Source: Ricinus communis (lineage: Eukaryota > Streptophyta > Magnoliopsida > Malpighiales > Euphorbiaceae). Taken from it: a stretch of DNA of 64,000 nt. Positions within the stretch are counted from its first letter, which is position 1; every line of letters begins with the position of its first letter. Positions 33,329 through 46,289 of this stretch are shown here, piece by piece. The translations under genes were made by a program, and so were the position numbers. The stretch covers positions 19,902,001 through 19,966,000 of the forward strand of contig NC_063257.1 of the NCBI RefSeq assembly GCF_019578655.1, read 5' to 3'. The notes beneath the pieces are model-generated. The model ran no database searches and was not told the DNA's origin. It saw nothing but the letters and a program-made list of their open reading frames with translations.

Positions 33329-35786
33329 TATCACACCTCATCTCATGTAGCCCGAGATGGACATTTAAAACCAAACACTTGCTAAAATCTTTTTAGTTTA
33401 GTTGAATTATAACATGCTTAAACATATATATATATATATATATATATAAAATAATGTATTTGAAATCATAATTATGAAAAATAGATAATTTTTTTTAATA
33501 TGATGTTTTATTTCAACGATTATAACTAGAAATGCCTTTATTAAACATTATTAAATAAGTTGATTTACAAAGTTTGCCTTTAAACATCAACTTTATAACG
33601 TAGCCTTTTACATGTACATAAGCACCATGGTATGAAACAAGGATGAACATTTATGTACAAGTTACAATGAGTATGTATATGACTCCTCAGACAAGAAATC
33701 GCGGCCAACCTTACTCTGGTCTTTAATCACACTTACTAGCTCAACCACCCACTATCAAGCCTTGCTTCCTGAATAAAATTTATAAAAAGAGTAGAATGAG
33801 TATTGAAATACTCAATGAATAGATATACAAGCATAAAACAATTTAGATAACCGTAAGCAGAAGAAAACCACATAATTATACAAAGTATATAACATTGTGA
33901 ATCAAATTCTTGAGGCAATTAACCTTTATCAAGCAAGAAAACACCACTAAAGAAACTGTTCTGACACTTATACAAAATAACAATACTAATTATCAACATC
34001 ATATACTTTAAATGGTATAAAAAGTCTCATAGATTTTTTAACCATCCTCACAACAATTATCACCAATCAACCAGCATTCAAAATCCCACTCTAGGAACAC
34101 TTGATGGCTAACCCTTCCTCTACATTAGTATGGTCCTGTCCTTAATCAAGTGCCCGTTGTCTAATGTGCATTAACAACCACAAACAAATCACATGTACAT
34201 ATATCAATCTCTGTACATTTTAAACACATTACTATGTGGAGGCATTTCTTGAAAACAAAGTACACTTTCACTTGCTCAAAGGCATTAGATGACTACTCTT
34301 TTTAACATTAAAATGAAACTATATCATACTGCCCCACAATTGTGAAATATAAGTAATGTGTAATTGATAAAATTAAGGCTATCAATGTTTGTGTTCATCA
34401 AGAAAAGACCAAGATCTTTAATTAACATTATACATTGATTAATTAGATCAACTAAAAGTTGAAATATTCTTGTTGTTGAATTGCAAAATCATCACATGTA
34501 AAATCCAACACAAACAACCTACTTTTGATAATTATACTTCAAATTTGTAAAACCAATAGAATATATTTTGAAATAAGTACCAATCTGAAATTTAATAAGC
34601 TTAAAATAACAACTTTAAGTTTTCTTTTTTCCAAGTTCAATATTCAGCTTTCAAATCAAAGAAATCAACTTTGTAAGGGCTTGATATCTACTCACCAAAA
34701 GTGGCTTTAGTTATACCCAACCAGCTCCATAAAATATCTACCTTGCACTTGCACTTTCCTTGCCTTTTACACTACCTAATTTATAAATTTCACTTAGAAT
34801 TCAATAAAATAATAAGCCATTATGCTCTTCTATCATGCAGCCCCCAAATGATGTGCAAATTATGCTTTTAAACTCAATCTTACATTCCTATCTCAACAAC
34901 CATGATAGGGCAGATTTTGGGGCCAACTTTGAAAAATTATTGGGAAGTACATATGAGGTATTTGAGGCTCATCTTTTTTATAATTCTAGGTATTAAATTC
35001 TATAATATGTAGAAAAAGTTTTACTTCGATTAGATAACTATAGAAGGAATTAAGCACAATTTAACATGACCATCTCAAACTATCCTGACAGAATGAGCAA
35101 TAAATTGTTTGGCCCGATTAAAAGAAGATAAAGATAGAATTAGCACAAACATAAAACTACAAAGTCATAGAAGACTGTCTAAAGTTTCCTACGCATGAAC
35201 CCATAACTTATTTGGAGTTTTCTAGCCCAAGATATGAAATAAATACAAAGGCTGAAAAATCAGAAAAATCCAACCTGAGAATACAACTCACCAATCCTAA
35301 CTCAAATCAATCAAAACTCTTATAGTACTTACCAAAATAAAACTTTAAAGCCTTTATAGATGAAGATTATGGCCAATAAAGTGCTTAAACCCTGAAGTTC
35401 CTCTTGGTAAAAGATTAGACTAGGTTGTTTAATGAAGAAACCCTCTCAATTTCTCTCTTTTCTTTTCTTATGTTAAATGTGTGTGTGTGAACATATATGT
35501 ATATAGAGACTTAGGAGTAGAGAGTGGATGATTCTAGATGGAGTTTAGAATAAAATTAGTTGTAAAAAATCCCCTTAGGTCCTTAATGAATTGTTCATAT
35601 TACTTATGAACCCTCTAACTTTTATTCTTTCATCCTAATTCAATCCACCATCTTTCTTTCATTTCAATTAAGTCACATTATTATTTATTATTAAACACAC
35701 TTAAGCACTACCTTAATTCAATTAAGATACTATATGAAAATGCAATACTAAAAGGATGACTACATACTTAGATTATGGGTGTGATA
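33329..35786. mobile_element. solo LTR, 2,458 bp, inserted in Tat leader
   Basis: The ends are TATCACACC and GGTGTGATA (inverted). The flanks CTGTT (33324-33328) and CCGTT (35787-35791) form a 5-bp duplication with one change. Removing it restores the leader exactly (CCCTGTT+GGTAGGAAGC against CCCTGTTGATAAGAAGC at 16580). Length and ends fit a long gypsy LTR such as Tekay/Del, but that lineage call is inference. It has no internal region and no real gene. Confidence 0.85.
33426..33448. repeat. TA microsatellite
   Basis: About 11 TA units inside the solo LTR. Confidence 0.9.
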
Positions 35787-36150
35787 CCGTTGGTAGGAAG
35801 CCCAGGCTCAAAATCCTAGGGAAGAAAACTCACCATGAACATTGTGTGCAGGAAATAGGTCAAAAGCATGCTTTGTATAATAACTATATATATGCTAACC
35901 CTTTCTCTTTGTTTCTGTGCATATCACGTGCATCATATGTCTCATGCATCACATGCATCACACTAACCTTTTATTTTTATCCATATAGAAACTCCTTTAG
36001 GTTGGAAGAGGCAAGATAGTGGAAGGCTGGAGAGAATACCTATCTCACTAAGATTTGAATCGTGCTAAAGCTCCTTGAAAAGACAGGACATCAAGGTTCT
36101 GCAAGTGAGATTGAAGCTACATCTAAAATGGCCAATAAAAACAATAACAA
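35787..36150 (+). other. Tat leader, second part, and gag start
   Basis: Aligns with 16586-16945. It includes the conserved ATGCAT/CACGTG cluster (35918-35960) and the gag start at 36129 (ATGGCCAAT). Homology ends near 36150, so the rest of this element is gone. Confidence 0.7.
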
Positions 36151-36159
36151 GAATATTCC

Positions 36160-37120
36160 ATCCTTGCTTTGCTTACTTTAAAGACCAAGGAAGAATTTAA
36201 GCTTTTCCATCATTCTCATCTCAAATTTTCAAGTTACAAAGTTAGTAAAATCCAATTCATTAGTAGCAGTAAATACAATGTAGCACAAGGAATCCTACTT
36301 CAACAAACAATCCTAATTCCACTAAAGATCCTAATCCAGAAAGGAGTCCTGATGACATCAAGAGTTCAAGCGACAAAAGGAATCCTAATCCAATTAGAAG
36401 TCCTACTGAGATTCAACTTTGATTAATTGTATTTCATTCATGGATTAAAGCCCAGCGTGAAGACATGAAGATCAGATCTGATTTATGTTGAATTCAAGCC
36501 CAAACGTAAAGCCCAAGACCAAGGTTGAATATTCAAAGTCAAAGTCCAAGTCAAAATAAGAGTTTTCTTTTAACAAATCCACGTCAAAATAGGAGTTTTC
36601 TTTTCTTTTACTTCAAGTTTTGTTTATTTAGGAGTCTTGGCCGCATATCCTAGTCATTCTAGTATTAGGATTATTTTTTTTAAACTCTATAAATAAAGCT
36701 ATGTAATTCAGCAAAAATATAACATTTTGATTGAATATAAAGAGTTTCTTTGAGTGTTCTTGAGATTAAAGCTTATTGTTTAGGTTTTGATTTCACTTCT
36801 ATCTTAATTTAATTCTATTAACTTGTTAGTTTTTAGGATTAATTAAGTTCATCTCATTATAGCTATTGATCTTATTTCTTTATAAATAAGGGTGATAGTT
36901 CCGCAAATAACTTTTGGCAAACCTTATAAGTATTGATCTTGGCGTGTAATATTCTCTTCCAAAGAAGGTTTACATCAACTCTCAATTTGGATGCTAAGAT
37001 CAAAATAAAGACCAATTGACCCTTAGGTCAAAATTAGGTCTAATTGTAAATAAAATCATGACCATTAGCATGTTTTGTGGATTTAATTTAGGGCAAACAT
37101 TTTCATTTCTTTGCAATTCA
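36160..37120 (+). mobile_element. LTR-like segment, unclassified
   Basis: It has the composition of a plant LTR: purine-rich GAATCCTAAT-type repeats, a TATA box CTATAAATAAAG (36688-36699), then a long T-rich 5'-UTR-like stretch. No ends or target duplication could be fixed. No gene. Confidence 0.35.
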
Positions 37121-37499
37121 AATCACTGATGCCTTTTTTGGTGATTTGCATCCTATATCACATGCAAAAATGTGTGACATGTTCTACTTGTCACACTTCA
37201 AAGACACATGTGTGACATGTCATCCCACTCCATATCAGGTATATTAAATGCAACATTTTATTAAGTTGAAATAAAGTCCCAAATTGAGATGTAAAAACCC
37301 AAATTTCATCATCTTCTTTTATTTCTTATTAGTTCTTCTCACTAAGTATTATAAAAAACCCTAAAATCAGTTGAGAATCTCTTCTTTCCATTCACAGTTA
37401 AGGACCTCATGAAGGTCATGGTTAATGACTTCCTATACTAACTCAATTCCATTAACGAAATGCTCTTATGATTTTGACATTGATCTCTTGACATCCTAG

Positions 37500-38050
37500 A
37501 TAAAGGACAGCCTAGAAAGGAGATTTTTCCAGTTTCATGTTAAAAAGGTATGAGTTCGAAGCATCTGTTTTCGTGTTGTTCAAATTTATACATTTTCTTT
37601 TGTTATCTAAAATTGGTATGAGTTTTGTCCCTATGAACCACTCTAGTGATTATGAGTTTTTTGAATGGCTTAACCCAGATTTGCTCTTATTCCAAAAAGG
37701 GGTATTATTGAGATTGAAGAATTAAATGGATAATTTACAAGAGAAACTGAAATTGAAAGCTTCAATAGAGAAATTTTTGGATGAAAAACTGAAAGATGTT
37801 GAATTGAGAAGTGAAGAGTACAAACAGGTTATGAGTGTAAGAATGAGCTGTATAGGAAGAATGAAAATCTTGAAGGGAAGATTGAACAACTAGAAATTGT
37901 GAAAAAACAGTCGACTAATGAAAAACAAATTTAAAGGAAATGATTTCAAGATAAAAAGGATTGGCAAATAAATTGATTGTGATTATGTTGGTTGTTGTTT
38001 TGGTGGTGCTTCCATGGACATATCCAAGTTGTAATATAAGTGGTGGTTGA
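37500..38050 (+). pseudogene. GRF-type zinc finger / coiled-coil protein, broken
   Basis: The pieces appear in order in different frames. IKDSLERRFFQF resembles the (T)KDNPGRRFFRC start of a GRF zinc finger. DYEFFEWLNPDL resembles its CGFFEWxDP end. Then comes a coiled-coil segment (LQEKLKLKASIEKFLDEKL), then a hydrophobic C-terminal segment (IVIMLVVVLVVLPW) and a stop at 38050. Plant proteins with a GRF finger, coiled coil and C-terminal membrane segment exist in many copies, often linked to transposons. Zinc ligands are lost and frames shift. Confidence 0.5.
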
Positions 38051-38569
38051 GGTTTAGGCAGGAATCAACTAATGCTGCATTAGAATTCATTTCCAACTTA
38101 TGTTAGTCAATAGTTAGTTGTTTAAGATTCCGTAATGAACTTATGCTTATTATTCATAGTCTAGTTTCTACTAATTTATGTATGTTGCATGAGTGTAAGA
38201 GAATTTGGCATATGGAAAGAGCATAAAAATCTATATTTCCAAGAGTGCTTATGCATTGTGAATATGCTATGCGATAAAAATGTATTGAGCATTAACACAA
38301 CTTAGCTTATTTCAAGTTGAATAAATTGTTAAAGGTATTGAGCTTATAAAATATGAAAATATCCTAATTCTTTCTAATAGTTAAATAATTGTTATTAAAG
38401 TTGACACATACAAAGATCTAGCCCTCCCTTGGAACTAGATCTATGGGAGATTCAAATTGTGCGTGTCCATAAGCTATTTAGATTCTCATTGATACTAGCT
38501 TTAAAAGTGATTCTTTTCTTTGAGATCCTGCCTAAATTTCATAACAGTTTAATAGCTCTCATGCAGTCT

Positions 38570-38830
38570 CTTTTAGATGCCTAAATGGTTTGAAGTAGAT
38601 TGAGATATGTTTGTTGCACCACTTTTGCCACCAAGGCCGTTTCTTCCACCTAGGCCATTTCTTCCACCTCCGCCGTTTCTTCTAGCAGTTTCAGATGTGC
38701 TTATTGATGGATTTTTGATTTGTGATGAATAGGGGTTGGTCTTAGATATAAAAGTGTAGAGTTACCCCCTACAAATGTAACAGTTTGAAGTACCCTTATT
38801 ACTCCTTTGCACCATGGACAAATTTAACTC
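38570..38830 (-). pseudogene. Gly/Arg-rich tail, possibly of a MULE transposase
   Basis: On the minus strand 38690-38620 reads RRNGGGGRNGLGGRNG, preceded by a short CxxC-containing stretch with stops. Basic Gly-rich tails after a zinc knuckle are common in plant Mutator-like transposases. The match is short and weak. Confidence 0.25.
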
Positions 38831-41663
38831 TTCTATTGTCTGACATCTAGAGTAAACATCCATGAAATTCTATATAATTAAATATCCGTAAATGGTAAGA
38901 AAAACACGTATAGACTTACCCTCATATAAATATTGCATGTTTCTTTAAGGATCTCACATCATATTTACTCATAACTTATTGTATTGTAAATATTTGATAA
39001 ACACAAACTATATAGTTTAATCAAACTTCCAAAACCATTTCATTCATTAATTGATATTACCAATGCCCTCTCTTTTTGAATAGTATGTGCTCCATTTCTT
39101 GATGCTAAGATGATTGTTGTGACACATCATGTGACAAAACCTTCCTAGCTCTTTTCACCTAAAAAGTTTGAAAATGTTTCAATCTACTCTAAAGGTTAAT
39201 ATAAGCAATCACCATAAAAAATATATGAAACTTAACTCACATTCAGTTTTGGTGTGTTAGATGTATGTTCAAAAAGCCGATTGACTTTTGCTTTTTGGTT
39301 AATACATTGTGATATTAATATATAATGAATATCTTTTAATTGATGGCAATTGTATTTCATTCATTTTTGCAGCAATATAATTATTAAATGAGTCCAATAA
39401 TATTTATTTAAGACTCCATTCTCAAAAGTTGAGAATATGCGTGACAGATGATCTTTAGTATAAACATTATTGAATGGTTCTTAGTCTAGGATTAAATATT
39501 GACATCTTTAATTCGGACGACTAACATAATGTGTTAGACCCTATGATTAGTATGGGATACTAATATGTTAGAGTATGCCCTAAAGACAAAGAGTTGTCAG
39601 ATGATCTGTGTTAATTTATACATCACAGTTGATGGCATACAATTATACTAAAGGCATTGTTCGACTGTAATAGTACAAGTAGTTTGGTAAGGAATAATCC
39701 AAACCAGTAGGTTCTCATTAAATACATTCCTAAACTTTGTTCATAGTCGATGTTTGATAAAGAATTAGATATTGATCATTGGATATAGATCAAAAGCTCG
39801 AGACTACCATAATGTATTATCACTTACTTGTGATGTAAGCATTTTTTCTCATAAGGTTAAGGAATAGGGATTCCGAGATAAGCATATGGGCACTTGTTAT
39901 AAGAACAAATTCATAGAACACGACCCTACTGAGTAGTCCATATGGAATTTACCCCAAGTGTCTATGGGCAATACTCTTGTGATAATCATCTAAGATGTAA
40001 TCCTTAGACTTGAGATAACAATATATTATCTTATATGAGAATTGCTATACTTTGATACTATCTTATGTTCTTCTATCCATGGAGCGCTGAAAGGATAGTC
40101 ATCGGTATACTAAGCATCATATGATGATAATAAGTTATCAATAATGAATTCATTGCCTAAGGTAATATGTCATGGAACCTTATCCTAATGATTCTTGATA
40201 TGCTTTAATATGAAAATCCTTGGCTAAGGTTGTTTGAATGAAGATTATGAAAAGTGTTTCATAGATCTTATTCAAGATGTTATATGCAATTATCAAGAAC
40301 AAATATGATTGATTCAATTATAGAATTGATGTTAGATGTATATCCTAAAAGCCAATTGGACTTTTGCTTTTTGGTTCATACATTATGATATTATTATGTA
40401 ATATCATTTTATTAATGGCAATTGTCTATCATTCATTTTTGTAGTAATATAATTATTGAATGAATCCAATAATATTTATTAGAGACTCCATTCTCAAGAG
40501 TTGAGAATATGAGCGACGAATGATCTTTAGAATAAATATTATAAAATAGTTCTTTGTTGTAAGATTAAATATTAAACATCTTTAATCCGGAAGACCAATA
40601 TAATGCATTTAACCCTATGGTTAGTATGAGATACTAATATATATAGGATGGCGAGTCTCATGCCATTTAATATGAGTTATTAAGTTAATCATTATGGGTC
40701 ACTTGTGAGACGAGTGGATTGAACATGACTTGAAGAAATAATGAATCACATGGATGATTTACTTAAGTCACTGATTCATTATTAAGTTATGATGGTGTAA
40801 CTAATCCTCAGATCTGAGGTGAGAGAGTTGTCTCATGAATATGTACTTGGAATTTGCTTATGCTTTAGGTATCCATTCATACCTAGAATGGGTACTTGCA
40901 TATAGTGGCTCCAATTGCATATGCATGAAGGCAGGTGTTCATCAACAAGGAATCCATTACCTTGAGTAAACAAGGAGAATATCTTATGCGATTCGATAAC
41001 ATATTGACTAAGAAATCGTTGGTCGAGGTAATTATAATTAATGGAAAAGGAGTTCTCACATTAATCATATTTAGTCGAGATGTATCTTGGATTTGGTCAT
41101 AGAATCAAGTTAGTGTATTTGACTATTCCATGATCCTCACTTAATCGGGACATTGTTCAATGGAGGGATTTAATTACATGGTAATCATAAATAAAGGGTT
41201 AATGGATGATCAATACCTTTATTATTAATTGGATAATTATAATATGTTGTTTGATGTTACTTATAATTTATGGAAATGATTGAGGAACAATTATTTAATT
41301 GTTCCCTTAGTTGATTAAAGTGTTTTAATTAATCTTAAAGAGTTTAATATTAAATTCCCATTGCCAATTAATAATGAACCTAGAAAGTCATACACGTTAA
41401 AATCAACTCAAGCATGGCGATGAACTTGACTTGTACTTTGAGTAGGAACACTAGCATCTTCCAAAGTTAAAGTTTGTAAATGTCTAATTAATGATAATGT
41501 ATAATATATAATATATAAGTGTTATATATTGAAGGAGCTTGATTGACACGTGTTATCACAAAAGGGTTTTATGATGACACATGTCATGAAAGTAGATAGA
41601 CATGTGTCATCATAAAAGGATTTATGATGACATATGTTAGGAAAGCAGCTTGACACGTATCAT

Positions 41664-43071
41664 TGATGGGCTACTTATGCAACCTACACTTAAGGCAGTG
41701 AACCTATTGATGCGGTCTAGCACTAGTAAGTATCAAGGTCGTATCCCTGGAGATCGGGTAAACCTAAAGTTACTACTGTTCGTTATGTTATTTAATCTGA
41801 AATAAGGTGTGAGAAGTCTAAATTAATTAACTAATGCTTATGAATGCAAATAAAGGAACAACAACAACTAACAATTGAAAAACAACCGTAACAAAGAAGC
41901 AAACCCAAAGGGGACCTAAGTGATGGAATTCTAAGGTTGATTTTATAAACTACCAATCTTGCTACCCGTGCCTAAATCCTGAATCAAACTCTGCTCCTCT
42001 CTCGAGCTCACTGAGTTCCTAAATCTGCACTAACCTAATGGAATCTCTTCCTATCAGATTATTACAGATTAGCATTAAGCGTGATTTAGAACTATTAAGA
42101 GTTGTTAATTCTTAATCCGACGAGTGAATTAACCTTATCTCTAAATGTTAACTACCAGTTCTTACTATTTAATTTCCAGTTGTAAAAAGCATTTCTCAAT
42201 GTCAAGAAACAATCCAAAAGAAAATTAATTTAACGTCTCAAATTAATTGAATCAAATTTTATTACTAAACAGTAAGAAGATTACAAAAATGGCAGATAAA
42301 AAATCCAATATTTAAACACAAACCATCAACAAAGATGAACCCCAATAGGTTCGGCAATCCTAGCTATTCATAATGAAAGAAACAAATACAAAAGGAAATA
42401 AATAACAGAAAAGAAAATGAAACATATAACCGCTTTTCTATCGAATCGGAGTGGGAATGTCGCAAGTGCCAATTCTGAAACCAGCCTCAAGTATGGATCT
42501 CGGATGTCTCGGTCAATCGTCTAGAAACTTCAATCTTTGCTTGAATACTCCAAATCAATCCTTTGAACTAACGTTGGTCTCCCAAAATGTCAAGAACAGA
42601 GGTACAGAAGTGAGGGGTCGGGCACGTAAAGAAGTCCAGAAATCAGAAGCGGAACCATGTCTTGTTTTGCGTGCACCTATTTATAGGCAGAAGTGCCATA
42701 GCCGTGCCACGGTCCGTGCCATGGCCCGTGTAAATATGCACGGCCCGTGCCATGGCCTGTGCATATATGCACGGCCCAGGAAACGGGCACCAACCTCCAT
42801 GTAATGCCAAATTTCTGAAATTGTCCAAGGTTGTGCAAAAATCTCGAAATGCGCGTTAATAAGGAATCGACTCTGATAACATCTAATATGCATAAATAAT
42901 CCAAATATCTTTATTTCGGCCCATAAATCAATAATATCTATCAAAGAGTCCGAAAACCTGAAAAATTCATAAACATACCAAAGTGCGATCAAACAGGAAT
43001 AAATATGACTCAAATACGCGAATAAACGACTGATAAACAGTCAATAAACATGCATCGAATCATCTACATCA
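41664..43071 (-). repeat. left (3') LTR of element A
   Basis: 1,408 bp, TGATGGGC...CTACATCA. TATA box on the minus strand at 42685-42678 (TATAAATA), next to the palindrome array at 42700-42790. Next to it inside the element is the polypurine tract (minus-strand AAGTGTGGGGTAGTT). Open frames here are chance frames. Confidence 0.9.
42700..42790. promoter_or_regulatory. palindrome array in left LTR of A
   Basis: Repeated GTGCCAYGG, CACGGCCCGTG and TGCATATATGCA words, just upstream (minus strand) of the TATA box. The right LTR has a shorter version at 56175-56240. Confidence 0.8.
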
Positions 43072-44627
43072 AACTACCCCACACTTGAGAGTTTGCTTGT
43101 CCTCAAGCAATCAACAATTCTCTCATCAAACAGATACCAAATGACTCGATCAAATACATTACAGAAGGTTAGCTCAAAACAAGTCTTAAAACTCCGTAAC
43201 GAATTTCCTCAAAATCCCCAAATCATTAAATCTTTGAAAAAGAGAACAAAGCTACTAAAATTAAAATAATAAACTATCTAAACTGAGAATTTGAGAGCCA
43301 TGCCTTCCAAGATGTCACTCAAAACACACAAGTGTATATATAGGTGAAAGAATATCGGCAAGCTCTCAACGCAAAAATACAGAAAAATATGTTTACCATA
43401 AGCTTGCTCATAGATATAATCTCCACTACTTTGAAATAATCAATAGTCATAATCAAAGGGTCTTCAGCTAGGTTGTAATGGGGTTAAGGTAAGGTATGGA
43501 GAAATATGGAAAGTAGGTTAAAAGTTGCTGAAAAATTATGCAAGTAATGCAAGAAAACAACCAAGAATCAAATGCTATACAATACTAAGTTGCTCCCATA
43601 ATAAGATGATGCTCGAAATAAACTAAGAGAAAATTATATATACATACATTATTTTTATTAATATATATATATATATATTTTTTTTCTTTTTTTTTCTTTT
43701 TTTTCTTTTGCAATTGCAGGATGAAGTAATACAATACTCAATCAAAAGTGGTAAAACAATAATGTACCATTTGGACTGAAGGGAGCATCTACGAAAAGAA
43801 TTCTAGCAACTTAGTGAATAAATGCAAATTAATCCAAAATGAAATGCAGCATAAACTTATATAATACCCAGCAACAATGGTAGAAAGAATGGTGGAATGA
43901 ATAGAAGTGATAAAATGAGTGTCAAGGTGAATTACAATGAAAGAAAAGGCTAAGGCTCAAAATTGGTTTACTAATGGAGAAACAGGGTTAAGCTTTTGGC
44001 CAGATTGTGTAAATCCTAAGTGCCCATATCGTCTCATGACTATTAAAAATTCATGTAATCTCAAAAGAAATCACAGAGCAAGTTCTAAAAACAAAGATTC
44101 TGTGCAATGCTCACTCAACAAGAAGAAAAGGAGCATAAAAATAATGATGCCCAATTTGGCTCAAAACCTCACCATTTGAGTGGGTAAAAATTGCATGTGC
44201 TCTCAAACCAAAATTTAAACAATCAATCATAATAATAAGCATCAATATTAACAATGTTCTATATCCAAAGATAAAGTAAAATGAAAAAAAATTAAGGAAA
44301 AACACCAGTTTTACCTGGCTTGATTGAAACTAAGAGATTCGTTCATCGCCTTCTTCCCAACAAGATTTGATAAAAGCTATAAGGGTCCATTCAAAAGAAA
44401 AAAAATCAACTACTTGATTAAAACAAAACTCAAGATAAAAATAATAAGAATGAACAGACTCGATCAGTCAAAACAAATAAAATGAAAATAAAATTAAAAC
44501 AGCAAAATACCATCCTTCCAGAAGTTTGAGATAACAAAATAAGTACCTGCACAAAACTCAAATACCTACCCCACACTTGAGAAAAATATTGTCCTCAGTG
44601 TAAACAGGTATAATACCCCACATGATC
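43072..44627 (-). other. 3' untranslated region of element A
   Basis: Between ORF-1/element B and the 3' LTR. It aligns in reverse with the 3' UTR of element B (47810-49340), including the CTTGAGGACAAGCAA block before the tract and a homopurine run (43674-43710 on the minus strand). No gene. Confidence 0.7.
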
Positions 44628-46079
44628 TGATGAGCATAGTTTTACACATATTTGCTTGCATATTATTGCGTATGTTCTTAGCAATTATTGTGCTTTTATT
44701 CCCAGATCACCCGTGTTTTGTGTTCTTTTGCATTTCAGGAACATTTATAGGACCATCATCGGTGTTTAAGCAATTATAGATCAATACGTGCGGAAACGGA
44801 CGAGAATTCATCAATATCGGACAAGAGCCCGCAATGCATACATTGAGCACGGCCTGGACTCTGGCCGTGCTCAACCATTGGCTTTGATTCTTGAAATTTG
44901 CACTTTGGGCACGGTTTCCGTAGCCACCACGGCCTTCAGCACGGCCTGTGGTGGCCAACACGGGGAGCAACACGGCCGTGGTGAAACCTTACTTGGTGAG
45001 ATCCACAGTTTCAGCACGGCCTGGACTTCGGCCGTGCTGAGTTAAATATATAAGAAAAATGAATTTTTCTTAAAAAAAATGGGGGAAAAAAGAGTGACAT
45101 AGAGCCCTGGCGGCTGGTTCGGTTTTTGCACAGTATTGAGTGCAAGAGAGAGTTACGGTGAGTAAGAATCCCGGAATCGCAAGGTTCCGAGTGCAAAACA
45201 GTAGTGGAGTAATTCAAGAGGCAGTTTGGGAGATTAATCAAAGTGTAGATCCAGATTTGGAGCTGTTCATCCAATTCGAGAGAAAAGGGTGTACATGTTT
45301 TATTTTCATTATTCTTTCATTGTAATTGATTTCCTAGATTGTTTTAAACATGAACATGTTTAGCTAGACTGATTTAATCCATTGGGATTTCTTTACTATG
45401 TTGGCTTGATATTATATTGTTGGATTGTTTGAGTTGGTTTTGTATTCTTTTTTTTTCAGTATTAATAAGATAATCATTATTCATGAGACGTTGTGAATTG
45501 TGTGTTTAGATTGCTTTATGTGATTGAGAAGTCCATTTGGCAATTGGAATTTTGAATAGCAAGAACTGGTTAATAATCGCTTAGAGATAAGGATAATTAA
45601 CTAGCCGGACTAAGAATTAACAAAGCTTAATAGAGGCGGATTAAAGCTTAATGCTAATTTAAGAATCAATCGTTAGGAAGAGATTCCAACTTTAGGTTAT
45701 TAGGTTTAGGAATTCGGTTATCTCGAGAGAGAAACCGAATTCGGTTAAGAATTCATCCACGAGTAGCATAATTAGACTCACCGATCCTTTATCTTTTGTT
45801 CGGTTGCCAACTAGTTTAGATTCCCTTTGGGTTTGTCTTATTGTCTTGATTATTTCATTTATCAATTACTCCTGCATCTCCCTCAGAACTTAGCTTGTAG
45901 TTAATAGTTAGTTTAGAATTTATTCATTATCCATTTTAGGTTAATATAACAAAGAACAAAGGAGTAACTCTGGGCTTTCACTTTCCCGAGGAATATGACC
46001 TTGATACTCGCCATTAGTGCTAGACTGCATCGATAGGTACACTGCCTTAGATTGTAGCTAACACGAGTAGCACCCATCA
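44628..46079 (+). repeat. 5' LTR of element B
   Basis: 1,452 bp, TGATGAGC...CACCCATCA. Hairpin GAGCACGGCC/GGCCGTGCTC at 44845-44872 and CAGCACGGCC/GGCCGTGCTG at 45012-45039, then TATATAA at 45047-45053. The downstream half is shared with the E LTR. Confidence 0.9.
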
Positions 46080-46085
46080 AGTTTT

Positions 46086-46103
46086 TGGCGCCGTTGCCGG
46101 GGA
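46086..46103 (+). promoter_or_regulatory. primer binding site, tRNA-Asp type (element B)
   Basis: TGGCGCCGTTGCCGGGGA, 6 bases after the LTR end; an unmutated Athila-type site. Confidence 0.9.
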
Positions 46104-46289
46104 ATTGTTTGAAAACTAGAGTGAAATTTGCATTTTGTTAATTTAGCCAATTTTTTTTTCTTTTTTTTCTTTTTTCTTTTCTTATTATTTTATGATTTTT
46201 ATTTTTATTTGTTTAATTATTTTATTTTATTTGTACATATTTATTTAGTTTAAGTTTATGATTTAGATAGTGAATGATAAGGAGGTTCA

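Noticed and set aside
42451..42804. 117-codon frame, repeated at 55932-56252
   Set aside because: It lies inside the two LTRs of element A and differs by indels in the palindrome array; a chance frame, not a gene.
44788..45045. 85- to 96-codon frames in both B LTRs (also 49501-49791)
   Set aside because: LTR sequence over the palindrome array; the frame changes between copies.
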